DNA from: Leishmania infantum JPCM5
Lineage: Eukaryota > Euglenozoa > Kinetoplastea > Trypanosomatida > Trypanosomatidae
Direction of reading: 5' to 3'
Assembly: GCF_000002875.2 (NCBI RefSeq)
Contig: NC_009413.2
Coordinates: 429,323-493,322, forward strand
DNA: 64,000 bases
This document shows positions 10,871 to 22,289 of the stretch, in pieces; positions within the stretch are counted from its first letter, which is position 1; each line of letters begins with the position of its first letter. Both the position numbers and the translations under genes were made by a program. The notes under the pieces were generated by a model. That model saw only the letters and a program-made list of their open reading frames with translations. It searched no databases and was not told the DNA's origin.

Positions 10871-13800
10871 ATGTCCGCTGGCGCATCCAGCCCGGGCACC
10901 TACGCCTACCCCTTTGTTCACATGGGCAATGACGCAGCAGGAAGCCAAGCAAGGATCATGAGTGGTAGCGCCGGCGCCGCTGACGCCATGCCCGCGGCAG
11001 AAAACGGCGTTGCTATCGCTGGTGTACAGCAGGGCTACTGCCGTAACTTCCGGCCTTTTGTGGTGAGCTACGGGCAGCCGTACAACGGCGGTGCTGGTGG
11101 CATGATCCAGAGCGGCGCTACCGCCTGCGGCAGCAGTTACCCTTCGTCTTTCAACTCTTTCGAGCTGCCAACAATCACGCCGCCGCTGCTACCTCAGCCC
11201 GACTTCTACGTCGCCGCAGCCGCGGCCCAAGCGAACGACTTCTACTACCACTCTTCTCAGCCTCGCTACGCCGATTCGCCGCTGACCTCGGCAGAGCTGT
11301 GCGGTGCCGGCACCCGCAGTGCCAGCCCCGTGATGGGGTACGGGGCGACACCTTCCATCGCCGGCATAAACGGGTATGGGTACACGGACCAAGCTGCCGG
11401 CTCCGTCTTCAGCAGCTGCAGCTTCAGCGGTTCCCGCTTTCCTCAATGGTATCTACCTCGCGGGTATTACTCCATTTCTTGCTCCAACGTCGTTGGCGGT
11501 AGCTGCGGCAGTGGCTATGGGTTGTACGCTGACTGCGCGAGCAGCGGCATTACGCCCACCTCAGTCTCGATGGGGCAGAACTCTGCGGAGGAGGAGATGC
11601 TCAGCAGCTCACATGGGCGGTCGCATTACGTCATGATGCCGCCGCCTCCGCCACGACTCTCGCCCCAGTCGAGCTCTGGCACGCTGGTCCCGTTTGCGCT
11701 GCCTCCGTCGTATGCGGCCACAGCCGCCGGAAATGATGCGCATGCGATCGGCGTGCCGCCCACATATCCGTCTGGCGTGATGGAGTTGCCGTCGTCGGCC
11801 TCCTTGTCAACCAGCTCGCCCGTGTCTAGGGCGGCGCGAGCCCCGCAGTTCCTGTCGTACGACGGCCGCGCCTACGACATTCCACCATGCAAGGCACATA
11901 TCAGCAGCGCCGACGCCGCGGCTGCTGTGACGCAGTGCTCACTCGTGGCTTGCGCCCAGCATGGAGGCTACAGCCCGGTGGACGCCTCCCAGCCCATTCG
12001 CATGTCGACTCAGAAGTCGGGCACGCCGCATGACATGCATGCATATCCTCGCGCGACGTCTCCACTTACTCAGCGCCCCTTGCCGCACAGCCATCGGAGG
12101 AGCACCGGCGCTGCGTCAGAGCCGGTAGAGAGGTCCTGCTCGCCAGAGGAGAGCGCGCTGCTGGCCGACGTGCACGCGCGGCTGATGCAGCAGCACCGCT
12201 CCTCTCAGCTGCTCAAGGAGCGCTCCGCGGCGCAGAGGGCCGGTGTTAAGCCGCTGTCGCGCTCCGACCTCGCCGCTCCTGCAAAAGGTCCAGCCTCGGG
12301 GAAAAAAGTCGTCGCCAACGGCTCTAGCCACGAAGCTGCTTCTACCAGTAGTATGGCCGCCGAGGAGGCGGCGGTGGCGGCGCTGTCACCCATTCCACGG
12401 CTTCCCGCCGCAGGCGCTGTCGACGCCGAGGCATCTGACCAGTCGCTGTGGGGAGGCGACGAGGCGGCCGCGCAGGCCCCTACTCAGGATGCTCTGGATC
12501 GGTTGTTGACGGTGCCGGGTGTCGTATGGCGGCATGATCCGTATAGCCGCATCGTTCTGCCGCAGACCCAGGCCACCGTCGAGAGCGACGGCAGCGAGGC
12601 GACCAGCACATCGTGCTCCTCGCTGCCCGCCGGCAGCCCCTACGTCGCACGCGCCACCCTCGGTTTCTCTGACCGCGGCGACGCCAGGGCCAACGTCACG
12701 CAGCCGCCTCGCTCGCCAGACATCGCAGCGGGTGCGAACGGCAGCAGCAGCAACAGCGCCGACGGGGTGCGACCCAGCCCCCGTCGCCTGCCGACAAAGA
12801 AGGTATGTGTGCGTCATTACGTGAACGGTGACGGCGACTTGTCGCTCAGCCACGAGCACAGCGGAGTTGTCGGCGCACTTCTGAGTGTGAGGGAGGCAGC
12901 GCCCACCGCGACCGTCCCCGTTGCTCTCTTTGCGAGTGGTGCCTCCGCACCGCTCCGTCACTCGGCCTTTATGGACGATGATGACGACGGTGCCGCCCCA
13001 GCGGCCCCGCCGGAGACAGAACCGATAACTGTGCTCACGGTCACGGCCTCGGCGCCTGCGGAGCGTGGCAAGCCGTCGGTGCCGAAGCCGCGCTCGAAGC
13101 AGGTGGGCCTTCCTGCGCCGGCCAGAGGCGCAAAGGCGGGCGCCACCAAAGAAGACCCTGTCGTGTCCACCGATTCTTCGTCCTGCGTCTCGTGTGCGTC
13201 TGGGCACCTTAAAGCGTCGCACGTGGCGTCGCCATCGACACTCGATGCCGTAGTCCTGGCTGAAGCACCTGGTAAGGAGGACCTCTCGCCGGCCTCAGGC
13301 GTAGTCGGCGCCTCCGCTGATCCGGCTGCTGCGGCAGGGGTGTGGCCTGCGGTACGTCGTCCAGGCCCGTACTCTTCGCCCTTGGGCTTCAGCGCGGCCC
13401 GCTCCGCGTACCAGTCGGCGTCGAGGTGGGGGTGGCGGCCGCGCAGCGCGCGCGTGTACGCCCTGGCGCAGCTGGCGGAGATGGCCTCGACGAAAGAGGA
13501 ACTGCTTGCTGCCGACCTGGCCGACCTTGACACAAGCTACCTTCTTGGCCTGTGGCAGAAGCTGGACTCTAGCGGCTGCTTCCGTGATGCACTGGAGCTC
13601 CGGCGGTGCGTGATCGGGCCTGGTAGCAACAGCTCCACCCGCGTACTGCGCCGCATGCTACCCCTCTCCCGCCGCCTGATGAACCGCCGGCGCGGTCTGG
13701 AGGTTGAGAGCGGCGACGGGCCGCGCTTTACCGTGTTGGACGAGTCGGAGATGAAGTACGTGTGCTTGCTGCAGCACCGCTTCCGCAAGAGTACCGCCGT

Positions 13801-14266
13801 CGCGTCAGAGCACTACGCCCCTGGTACGATGGTGGTCGTGGATGGAGACATGGGTGTCGACACCGGCATCGTCACGCTCTCCATGACGCGCGACGAGTAC
13901 GAGGCCATGACAGATGTGCAGCGACGTGCCGCTCACCTCGTCGTACACCTGGAATTTTCGCTCGCCGCCTCCATCCACCGCGCCGCTCTGGCCGACGAGA
14001 TCCTGATGCATGGTAACACGCAGCTTCCCCTCGAGGAGGCGACACTGGAGTTCCTTCGGTACCTGACTACGCAGCCGCACCTGTTTCAGAGCTGCCGTGT
14101 GGAGTGGATGCACTTTGTGGATGTGGAGTTCCAGGCGGACGGGCAGAAGCTCTATGTGCACTACACTTCCGATACCCCGGTGCGTTTTCTCGAGCTGGCC
14201 ACGTTCCTCAACCACATCTTTCACTGTCGTATCTGGATGAAGGTTGTCAAGGAGGAGGACTGGTAA
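10871..14266 (+). CDS. PSP1 C-terminal-domain protein, putative RNA-binding/post-transcriptional regulator (1131 aa)
   Basis: The last ~170 residues (about 960-1131) match the PSP1 C-terminal domain: a G-T-M-V-V-V-D-G-D-x-G-x-D-x-G segment, a conserved middle helix, then V-E-W-M-H-F-V-D-V-E-F with D-G-Q-K-L-Y-V-H-Y, and a terminal L-A-x-F-L-N-H-I-F-x-C-R-I-W-M. Residues 1-900 are long, low-complexity and Ser/Ala/Gly/Tyr/Pro-rich, probably disordered. In trypanosomatids, PSP1-domain proteins are known among cycling-sequence RNA-binding factors and other mRNA regulators. A cytoplasmic mRNA-regulatory role here is inference. The frame is open from an ATG at 10721, but those 50 codons are pyrimidine-derived (F, L, H, P) and contain a good splice acceptor, so 10871 is chosen. 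The gene is isolated by 6.3 kb upstream and 4.4 kb downstream. Confidence 0.85.
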   Translation: MSAGASSPGTYAYPFVHMGNDAAGSQARIMSGSAGAADAMPAAENGVAIAGVQQGYCRNFRPFVVSYGQPYNGGAGGMIQSGATACGSSYPSSFNSFELPTITPPLLPQPDFYVAAAAAQANDFYYHSSQPRYADSPLTSAELCGAGTRSASPVMGYGATPSIAGINGYGYTDQAAGSVFSSCSFSGSRFPQWYLPRGYYSISCSNVVGGSCGSGYGLYADCASSGITPTSVSMGQNSAEEEMLSSSHGRSHYVMMPPPPPRLSPQSSSGTLVPFALPPSYAATAAGNDAHAIGVPPTYPSGVMELPSSASLSTSSPVSRAARAPQFLSYDGRAYDIPPCKAHISSADAAAAVTQCSLVACAQHGGYSPVDASQPIRMSTQKSGTPHDMHAYPRATSPLTQRPLPHSHRRSTGAASEPVERSCSPEESALLADVHARLMQQHRSSQLLKERSAAQRAGVKPLSRSDLAAPAKGPASGKKVVANGSSHEAASTSSMAAEEAAVAALSPIPRLPAAGAVDAEASDQSLWGGDEAAAQAPTQDALDRLLTVPGVVWRHDPYSRIVLPQTQATVESDGSEATSTSCSSLPAGSPYVARATLGFSDRGDARANVTQPPRSPDIAAGANGSSSNSADGVRPSPRRLPTKKVCVRHYVNGDGDLSLSHEHSGVVGALLSVREAAPTATVPVALFASGASAPLRHSAFMDDDDDGAAPAAPPETEPITVLTVTASAPAERGKPSVPKPRSKQVGLPAPARGAKAGATKEDPVVSTDSSSCVSCASGHLKASHVASPSTLDAVVLAEAPGKEDLSPASGVVGASADPAAAAGVWPAVRRPGPYSSPLGFSAARSAYQSASRWGWRPRSARVYALAQLAEMASTKEELLAADLADLDTSYLLGLWQKLDSSGCFRDALELRRCVIGPGSNSSTRVLRRMLPLSRRLMNRRRGLEVESGDGPRFTVLDESEMKYVCLLQHRFRKSTAVASEHYAPGTMVVVDGDMGVDTGIVTLSMTRDEYEAMTDVQRRAAHLVVHLEFSLAASIHRAALADEILMHGNTQLPLEEATLEFLRYLTTQPHLFQSCRVEWMHFVDVEFQADGQKLYVHYTSDTPVRFLELATFLNHIFHCRIWMKVVKEEDW

Positions 14267-17200
14267 GTGCATGGTTGTGTCTGTGGCATGTATGTCTCTC
14301 TCGCGCTTCCCTACCCCACGGAACTCCTTCCTTCCTTCCTTCCTCCTCTCGCTGTTTCTGTGGTTTAACCACGTGTCAGCTGCCCCTCTTTTTTTTCTTA
14401 TTGGAGGGGGGAGCTGTAGTTTTTGACTTTCACCCCTACCCCACCCTGTTGCGACGTGCGATTCAAGCGTGCACTCCCACGCAAACGCCGTCACGGTCGG
14501 TGCGCGTGGTCGACATCGGTTTTCTGTTTTTTTTTCTGTGGTGGTTTTCAACTTGTTTTTGTCGTTACTGCTGTCGTTGATTTCGTAGCTCTGTTCGTTA
14601 CCATCCTTCTCCGTTTTTTCAAGCAATCTTTTCTTTTTTTTTTTTCGTCCTGGCGGGCGCCAGTTTCCGGACTCGCCAGCCCCGTCCCCATTTTCCACAA
14701 CATGCCCTCGCCATGCTGCCCGAGTGCCAGAAGCTGCACAACGTTCGCCTCCTCCCACGCGAGGCGCACTCGATACATCGGCGTGCTTGTGCTTTTCTTT
14801 CTTGGAGTGCCGTTGTGCGTGCGTCTGCTTGTGTGCACGTGCGCATTACTTCCTTCGCTTTGGGTGGCCCGATGCCTTTCCCGTTGTGTGCTGCGTTGCT
14901 ATTATTACGGTTACCCGCCCGCCCCTTCCGACCCCCTTTCTCCAGTCCGTTTGCAGTGCTCCTCTCTTTCCTTCTTTGTTTTTCTCTTCGAGTTGCTTCA
15001 ACCTCTGCCACTTCTCGTCCTGTCCATGCACGTGCACATGCGTCGGTGTCTCCCACCTCTCTCTCTGCGTGCGGGATGTGCTCTTGGTGAGCAACATCGC
15101 CAGCGTCATCGACGTCGCTTTTCCTTTTCGCCCTCTGCTCTTTGTGTGTGTGCATGCACATATCCACACACACACACGCGTGCGGTATTTTTTTTTCTTT
15201 TTCTTTGGGAGGCTCAAGGCGTAGAGGGAAGGAAACCGTGCTAAGGCGAAGCAAGAGAAGCAACAAGGCTTCACAAACTCTTTATGGATTCGACTCTCCC
15301 GCTCTTCTCTCTCGCTTTTTAGTTGAGCGCTGAGACATGGTATGTGCCTGCGCGTGTGCCCGTCTTTTTGGATGCTTTCTTTCTGCGTCCCCCTTTCTTA
15401 TACATGTATATATGTGCTCTTGATTGTTCATGGAAGGTTGTGGAGAGGGCTGTATCGCGCAGGAGAGAGAGACAAAATTGTTTGCTACTTACAGGCTTCT
15501 TTGAGCTTGTGTTGGTTGCTGTACTGCGGAGCCACACCCATCGAGGAAGCAGCCCGTACTAAATTGCGTACTGTGTGACTCTCACTCCTTCGAAGCCCAC
15601 TTCTCTGCCCTGTGCCAGCAGAATGGGGGCATGCAACCTATCAAACACTTTTCTCCCGTACTTGTGATGCGGAATGATACATCTACGCACAGACACATAC
15701 GCGTTCTCAACTGCAAGCGTTTCTTGCGTGTGTGCGTAGGCGAATACGTCTATGCCAGCGCGTGTCTACGTCAGGCACGCGCTTGGCGGCGTCGGAGGGA
15801 ACAACACATTCACTCTGGAAGGAAAACAAAAAAGTGGAGGAAGCCATTACAATCCCCCTCTCCCCACATAAAGAAAAGGTATCGCAGTGGATGCTGCTGA
15901 CATCATACTCTCGTGGCAGGTGAGCGACGGAGTGTGCTTGTGTGGCTTTCACGGCTCCGCAGGTAGTTTGGCTTGCTTCCTCCTCCTCTTATATAGTCAA
16001 CGACGATTTGCTTTACACCGTGCACGTGCGCCTACGGGTACGCATATGCTTGATGTCGGTTAGCGGCTACTTTCTCTGTTTTTTTTTTTCACCGTGATAC
16101 GTCTGTTGTTGAATGAAGTCATGCTTTGGTGGCGTCATGCGGTCCTCTGACCACGGCTTGCGAGAGCATTCACACAAATGGACACACGAGCTAGTCGACT
16201 TGCCGCGTGCTCTGGTATGCGTGCTTGTATTCGCTCCTCCCGCGGGCGCCATCGTCGCCGTCCCCCTCTCTCTTTCTTTCTTTGTATGTCTCCATCTCCT
16301 TTCGACCAGCACAGACACACGGCAAACTACCTACAGAAGGGGGCTCTAATACGAGCACCGTCCAGAAAGCGTAGCACGAAAAGACGAGGATGTAGCTCTC
16401 TCTCCCTCCCTCTCGATCTCTTCGTATGCGAGTGCTTCTGAAACCCCTCACCCTTTCCTGATGTAACTCATATCGACCTGTTAGTGTGCATGCGTGTGCG
16501 CTTGTGTGTCCTCTTTCCTCCCTTTCTCTGCCTGTCTTCTTCCTTTCGGGCTTGTCAAGCTGTTTGCTGCGTTTTGCTCTGCCTGTGTCTCATGCAGGCG
16601 CTGCGCACAAGGACAGCGGTAGCGTTCAAGCGTGCCTCTTTTCGACGCCTGCGTGCTTGTGTGTGTGTGTGTGTGCATGATTTCCTTTGGAGAGCCGACA
16701 CAAATTACTGCTGGAGGGAGGCCTCTGCAGACTTCTAGTGAGTCTACACACTTTATGTGTTCTCCACTTCCCCGATGGCCATCAGCTCTACCTCTTCTTC
16801 CTCTCTTTGTTTTCTTCGCGCACGCACCTTCCACCAGTGGGCGCCCCTATCCCACTCCCCCTCGTATTTTTCCTGTCTTTTTTTTTTCAGTATTATGTGC
16901 TTCCTTTCTTTGCGCTAGTGCTGGAAAACACGCCATCTTGATTTATTCCTGCAAACCTGCCGCCACCCGCCTCTCTCCTCACGCAGACAAATATTCGCAG
17001 ACACACTCACGCACGCAAGCACGTAGCCGGAAGTACGACTGCTCACCGACGAAGATAGAGTACATATGAGTCGAGAGAATTCAAAGTGTGGGGCGGAGGC
17101 AACAGTGAGTCGCTCCTGCATCCCTGGTGGCGCTGGTGCTTGCGAGGCGTGTCTTGTGGTGCGTGTGTGTGTGTGCACGTTGATGCGAGTGCTGTGGCGC

Positions 17201-18061
17201 AAGCTCGAGCTGTTCTTTCTTTTTCCGTGGCTGCATGCAACAGATAGGCTTGGCGCTTTTCTTTCTGTCCTCTTTCAGATGCCCTTCACTCTCCATTCTC
17301 TTGGCGAGTGCGCACGCGCGCGTTCGCGGCTCGCCTTCTTTTTCTTGTTGCACCTATGCTGACTCTTGCCTCTTGTATTGATCCTATTCCCAGAGGGCGC
17401 TGCCGCACATCGTTCCCTCCTCCTCTTTGCTCCCCCGTGTCCGTGTCTATCCAGCACCGTCCCTTTTCATTGCTTTCCGGTCCAGCCCTTTTCGTGCGGC
17501 ATCTAGCGCTTTTCCCCTCCGTCTCTTTGCCGTACCTGTCGCCCTCGTTATGGGCCTGCGCGTGCGCCATGGATGGCGAACAGGGAGGGGGAGGGGGAGG
17601 GCACGAGAATCAAGGGAAGGACGAAAGAAGCAGAAAACAGTAAAGGACACCATACGTGGACTCTACGACAGACTGCATTGCGCGTGCCATACGAAGTAAG
17701 AGAGTCGAGCAAACACAAACGTGAAGAAAACGGTAACGAGAGAAAAAAAAACAGTTATGTGCCATTATGCATAGCATCTATCTATCTATGCGTACTCAGA
17801 CAAAGGCAAACAGCCAACAACAGCAACAAAAAAGGAAAAGAAGAACACCGATCATGAATGCGACAGAGCGAACCGTCTCATGTGGAGGTGACGTCTCTCC
17901 CTCATGCTCTCTTCCCCCTTTTCTCCTCTCTCTCTCTTAGCGAGAAGCCTCTGGGGAGGGGGTGGTGCTGCCAGAGGGTGTTGTCTGTGTCTTTGTGCGA
18001 GTGCTTTACAGTCGCAAAACATGTGAGCGTCAGCCATGTCTCGCGTTGGTGGCTGCTTAGG

Positions 18062-18092
<31 letters not shown>

Positions 18093-18714
18093 CTACAGGT
18101 CAACGATTCGCCCGCAAAGGACGGTACGAATGGTGCCCCGATCGCTGCCTTCCTCTCGCTACCGCGCAGGTCAGGCAAAGCAAACGAAAGGGAAGGCAAA
18201 CACGAGCGTCATCGTCTCTCGGCGCTACGCACGTGCGTCTCCCTTACACTTCCGCGCTCACTCTCCCTCTCCGTCTGGGAAATCCGCATTGCCTCGTCTC
18301 CGCCTATTGCTTTCTGCGTTCCACCACCATCATCGCACCCGACATCAAACCTGCACGTGCGCTCACATCACCATAATCACACGCGTAACCACGACTCGCG
18401 AGGGAACGAGCTGCCCAACACCACCATGAAGAGAAGAAGCCGACAAAGGAAGCAATAGCATTGCCTGAAGGCAATTAGGAAGGGCCGACCAGTCACCAGC
18501 CGACGAGGAGGCAAAGCAGCAGCAGGAACACAGTCGTGGATGGGGCGACGTTGCGGCATTCGTCGCCTTGGAAAGGTACGTGGGGAAAGCGGAAAACATA
18601 ACAAAAACAAACAAGCAAAAAAAAAACGTACAACGCCACTCCGTTGCCTTCCAACAAATACACAGAGGCACGCGCTGGCACCCGACCGTCACACACAACT
18701 AAACACAGGCGTTC
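14267..18714 (+). other. 4.4 kb intergenic/UTR region
   Basis: No supported gene. It includes a CTTC tetranucleotide run (14326-14344), many poly-T tracts, a TG run (16659-16675), a TCTA run (17777-17789) and a CA run (18062-18084). Frames of up to 273 codons (from 14423) are Phe/Leu/Cys/Ser-rich translations of pyrimidine tracts and are not credible proteins. It should hold the 3' UTR of the PSP1 mRNA and the leader of the next gene. Confidence 0.65.
17885..17940 (+). promoter_or_regulatory. Candidate SL trans-splice acceptor for the WSPEC tryparedoxin-like gene
   Basis: A nearly uninterrupted pyrimidine tract (17893-17938) ends in TTAG with AG at 17939-17940. It would give a leader of about 775 bases before the ATG at 18715. 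No equally good tract lies nearer the start codon. Confidence 0.4.
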
Positions 18715-19830
18715 ATGAACTACTTCGGTCAGTGGTCCAATCTAGAGCTGCTGCGCCAGGATGGTAGCAAGCGTCTGGCCGCAGACGTGCTCCGTGACGT
18801 GCCGTACGTCGTGCTGTTCTTTGGCGCCTCGTGGAGCCCCGAGTGCGATGCCTTCATAGATGTCATTGGCAACTTCTACGAGGCACATCACGAGGTAAAA
18901 GGGTTCGAGGTGGTGTACATCTCCCGCGACTATAGCCGTGCAGAGATGATGAAAAGCTTCTTGCTGAGTGAACGCGCCTCTGCGGCTGCGCAGAGGCGCG
19001 CGTATCAGGTGCGCAAGGAGGAGCGAGCGCACCGCCGTCTGAGCGCAGAGGATGGCCAAGAGGGAGAGAAAAAGCCGACCGTCGCGGCGGACGTGCAAGA
19101 AGGCGCGAATTGCCAACACCTCAATGGACAGGACACCAACAGCTTCTTGGAGCACCGCAAAGTTTCTTCGAGGAACAGCACCTCTCCCTCCTCCATACCT
19201 CCGCCGTTGAAGCGCGTGGCGGAGCTGACGGTCAACACCGCCGCGAGTGGTCTGGCCGGTGCCTCTGTCAATCCGCTGATGCCGTGCGGCCGGCGTGGCT
19301 TCTGGGCTGTGCCGTACGACCACGTCGGCTGCGTTGGCGTTCCCATTCTCTACCACCTTCGCGTCTTTACCTACCCTGGCGTGATTGTGTGCCGCAACAA
19401 GCGGTTCAGTGCGGACTTGAGACCTGCGCTACTACCACCTCTGCCTGCGGTCCACCAGGCACCAGCGGAGCACTCCTTGACTCTGCCGCCCGAGATTTGG
19501 CCGCCCGGGGGGTCAGAGACGCAGTCGGCGCAGCCGTCGCTCTCGTCGCCCATCGATCGCGCCAATGCACCGCAGAGACGGCAGAAGACACCGATGGTGG
19601 CGCGGCCCGAGTGCTACCCCGACGTGGTCACCATTGCCGGTCGCTTCATGATTGAGCGGGATCCCAGCGGGGAGGACTTCCCGTGGGACAGGATGAACGC
19701 AAAGACCCGTTTGGCAGCGCTGGTGTTCTTTGTGATTGTGGCGGTGCTCACCGTGACAGTTCTCTCGTGGGCGCTTCCGATCTCTCAGTTTAAGCGGCGG
19801 ACGGCTTTGAAGGCACCGGCAGAGCTGTAG
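18715..19830 (+). CDS. Tryparedoxin-like protein, tail-anchored, nucleophilic Cys replaced by Ser (371 aa)
   Basis: The N-terminus follows the tryparedoxin fold: a beta strand YVVLFFGASW, then S41-P-E-C44 where canonical members have C-P-P-C after the conserved Trp (W40). Only the second (resolving) Cys is kept. Further landmarks are GFEVVYISRDYS (strand 2), GFWAVPY in place of WLALPF, a cis-Pro (P221 in F-T-Y-P-G) and the family end motif D316-P-S-G-E-D-F-P-W324. From Trp to cis-Pro is 181 residues, against 71 in the canonical copies, and cis-Pro to end motif is 103 against 32, so two low-complexity insertions interrupt the fold. A hydrophobic segment (about 333-356) followed by a short basic tail (KRR) indicates a C-terminal tail anchor with the redox-like domain in the cytosol. 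Without the first Cys normal dithiol exchange is unlikely; a monothiol, binding or regulatory role is inference. Confidence 0.85.
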   Translation: MNYFGQWSNLELLRQDGSKRLAADVLRDVPYVVLFFGASWSPECDAFIDVIGNFYEAHHEVKGFEVVYISRDYSRAEMMKSFLLSERASAAAQRRAYQVRKEERAHRRLSAEDGQEGEKKPTVAADVQEGANCQHLNGQDTNSFLEHRKVSSRNSTSPSSIPPPLKRVAELTVNTAASGLAGASVNPLMPCGRRGFWAVPYDHVGCVGVPILYHLRVFTYPGVIVCRNKRFSADLRPALLPPLPAVHQAPAEHSLTLPPEIWPPGGSETQSAQPSLSSPIDRANAPQRRQKTPMVARPECYPDVVTIAGRFMIERDPSGEDFPWDRMNAKTRLAALVFFVIVAVLTVTVLSWALPISQFKRRTALKAPAEL

Positions 19831-22241
19831 CGTTCGCACACACGCACGCCAAGCAGGCCGGCGTGACAGGGAAGAGGATGGGGCGGGGTTGAAGCTTCCA
19901 TCTACAGTTAGAGAGGTGGTCTCTTTCGCTCCCTCTCGCCCTCCCCCCTCTTGCTCGTGTCAGTGCGGTCGTTGCCGTGGCCAGGCCGCTGTGCCTCCAG
20001 GCGCAGACATCTTCCGTTTCCTTTCGTTCGCCCCTCCTTTTTCGTTTTTGTTTTGATCTCTGCATCTCTCTCCCTGTGTGTGCGTGCCCGTGCCCTTCAT
20101 CTTCGCGGTTGAGGGCTACGCCGCGCCGCACGTAACTATGGGAAAGAGGAGGAAGGAGATATAAGTAGCGCCCCGCGGATCTGCGCAGAGCATCCGTGCG
20201 TATGCGCGACTGAGTGTGAGAGGCAGATGGCCACCGCAGACACTTCGCCCGTGTCCTTTCCTCCCCGTTTCTCCCGCTTCACTCCTCTCTACGCTTGCCA
20301 TCGCCGCTGCTGCTGGTGACGGCCGCTGTGATTGGGTGGGGTGTGGGACGGGGGAGGAGGGGGCCCTTCGGCCTGCATTCAGCGCATGACAGAGTTCACG
20401 CTCGCTAACATAGACACAAACCACTCCGATGTACTTCGTGACCGCCGACTGGAAATCCACGTGCGCACGCATATACGGTTGTGAGTGTATACACATGAAT
20501 CTCTCTCGAGAGTGACCACCGGATCTTTGTTTTGCTCAGTGGTGTTACGGTATGCGCGAGCATTACCAGATTGGAGTGGCCAACCGCATCATGTGATTCT
20601 CGACAGGGTGTTCTCCTTTCCCCCTCGCTCTCTGGCTCTGACGTCACGATCCTTCACTCCTGCTTGACCTTCACTTCTCCATTACTTCCTTTCTCTGGCT
20701 ACATGCTGTGAGTGGATTCTATGCGGCGATGTATGTACATAAGTGTGTGTGTGCGTTCCACTATCGCCCTCTTTATTTTATGCGCTGTACCCTTCATTGC
20801 CTGTATCCGCGCATGACATCTGTAGCGCATTAACACGCTCCTTCTCTCTCTGTGCACATACACGCGGTGACCTTCCCCTTATACTGCTTTTTATGCCGTG
20901 TAGCTGCTCCACCCACACCCCAACCCCGCACTTAGGCTGTACACTCGTGCACACCAATCAGCGTCGTATCCGCGCGTCTTCTCCCCCCGCTCCTTTTCGC
21001 TGCCTTTTTTTGCGCGCAGCTATTTTTCACCCACTCGCAACGAGCCGACCTTTGGCTTTGCCTCCTTTTCTTGTGTGTCTCTGGCACCTTTTCCCACCTC
21101 CCCTCTTTGACTCCCGCTCTTGCATACGCATCCCCACACCTTCGTCCGCACGATCGTGTTGCCGAGAAGCAGTGCCCGATTGCAGCATCAACGCAAGACA
21201 CAGGCGAACCCCCCTCCCCACAAACACATTCGCATAGAGTGGGGACGACGTGGTAGAGTCGTCCCGTGGAAGGCCACACGCGAGGAGTGGAGGCTTTCGA
21301 TTTTCTCTCTTGTTGGTGCATTTCTTCGCGCCCATTGTGTGTTTCTCCTGTCTTTACTCTGGCCAGGACATTGCTCGTCTTCTTTTCCCGTGCTGCCAGT
21401 GGCCTCTTCCCTTGTTTACTTGCTGACACTGCTTGCCATCTCTCTCCGCTCTCCACGAGTCCCACTCTCGCTGTCTTTTTTTTTTTTGCCACCGCTGCTG
21501 TGGCGTGAGGTAAATTCTTCGCTGCACTGCGCACACGCGCTTAATCGTTCTCGCTTTCTGTTATTCGACTAGCCTACCTTCTCTGTCTTCCGCTGCTCTT
21601 CTTGCCGTGCGTCTGTGTCTGTGTGAGCGTTGCTGACTTCTTTTTTGTGGGGGTGGGGTGGTGGACTCGCTATCTCTCTCTGTGTGTTTGGTCCGGTCTT
21701 TCCCTCCCACCGTGCCTCATCATTGAGGAGGAAGCGGGAAGCAGCGAGAGAGGGGGAGAGACACATACGGCTCACGCGGCGTTAAGCGCTGAACAAGAAA
21801 CGACACACGAAAACGAAAATAAATCGCGCATATACACTCCCACACAGGGAAAACGAGACCCTCTGCGAGGGCGTGACGAAAAGGATCACGGCTTCACCAG
21901 TTCTGCCGATCTAGCTCTCCCTTCTTCTCACTCCTTTGCAGCTCTTCTTGCGCGATCGCGACTGCTTCCTGTCCAGTGCTTGCGTCTCTGACTGCGCGCT
22001 TTTCGATTCCCTTCTCTACTTCTTCTGTCTTTTTTTTTTAACCATCCACCCGCACACGCACGCACCGACACACGAATCAACACAGTTATCTCATTCTCTC
22101 CTCGCTTTTCTTTCGCAGATTTCCTTTGTTGTTGTGTGGGTGTGCTGGCTTGTGTGCCTTACTCACTCCCCACGCTCCGCTGCTCCTCTGTGTGTTTTCT
22201 CTTTTTCCCGTCACTCTTCTGCTGTCTCCCCCCTTTTTTCT

Positions 22242-22289
22242 TGTGTGTGTGCGCGCTTGCACACACACACACACACACACACACACACC
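22242..22289. repeat. Self-complementary (TG)n-GCGCGC-(CA)n block
   Basis: A short TGTGTGTGTG run, then GCGCGC, TTG and about 14 CA units. The two halves are complementary, so it could form a hairpin in RNA, and the alternating purine-pyrimidine sequence is prone to Z-DNA. Confidence 0.7.

Noticed and set aside
14423..15244. 273-codon plus-strand frame with hydrophobic stretches
   Set aside because: Translation of T- and C-rich tracts (FFFFCGGFQ, LLSLRASC types); apparent membrane segments are artefacts of poly-T.
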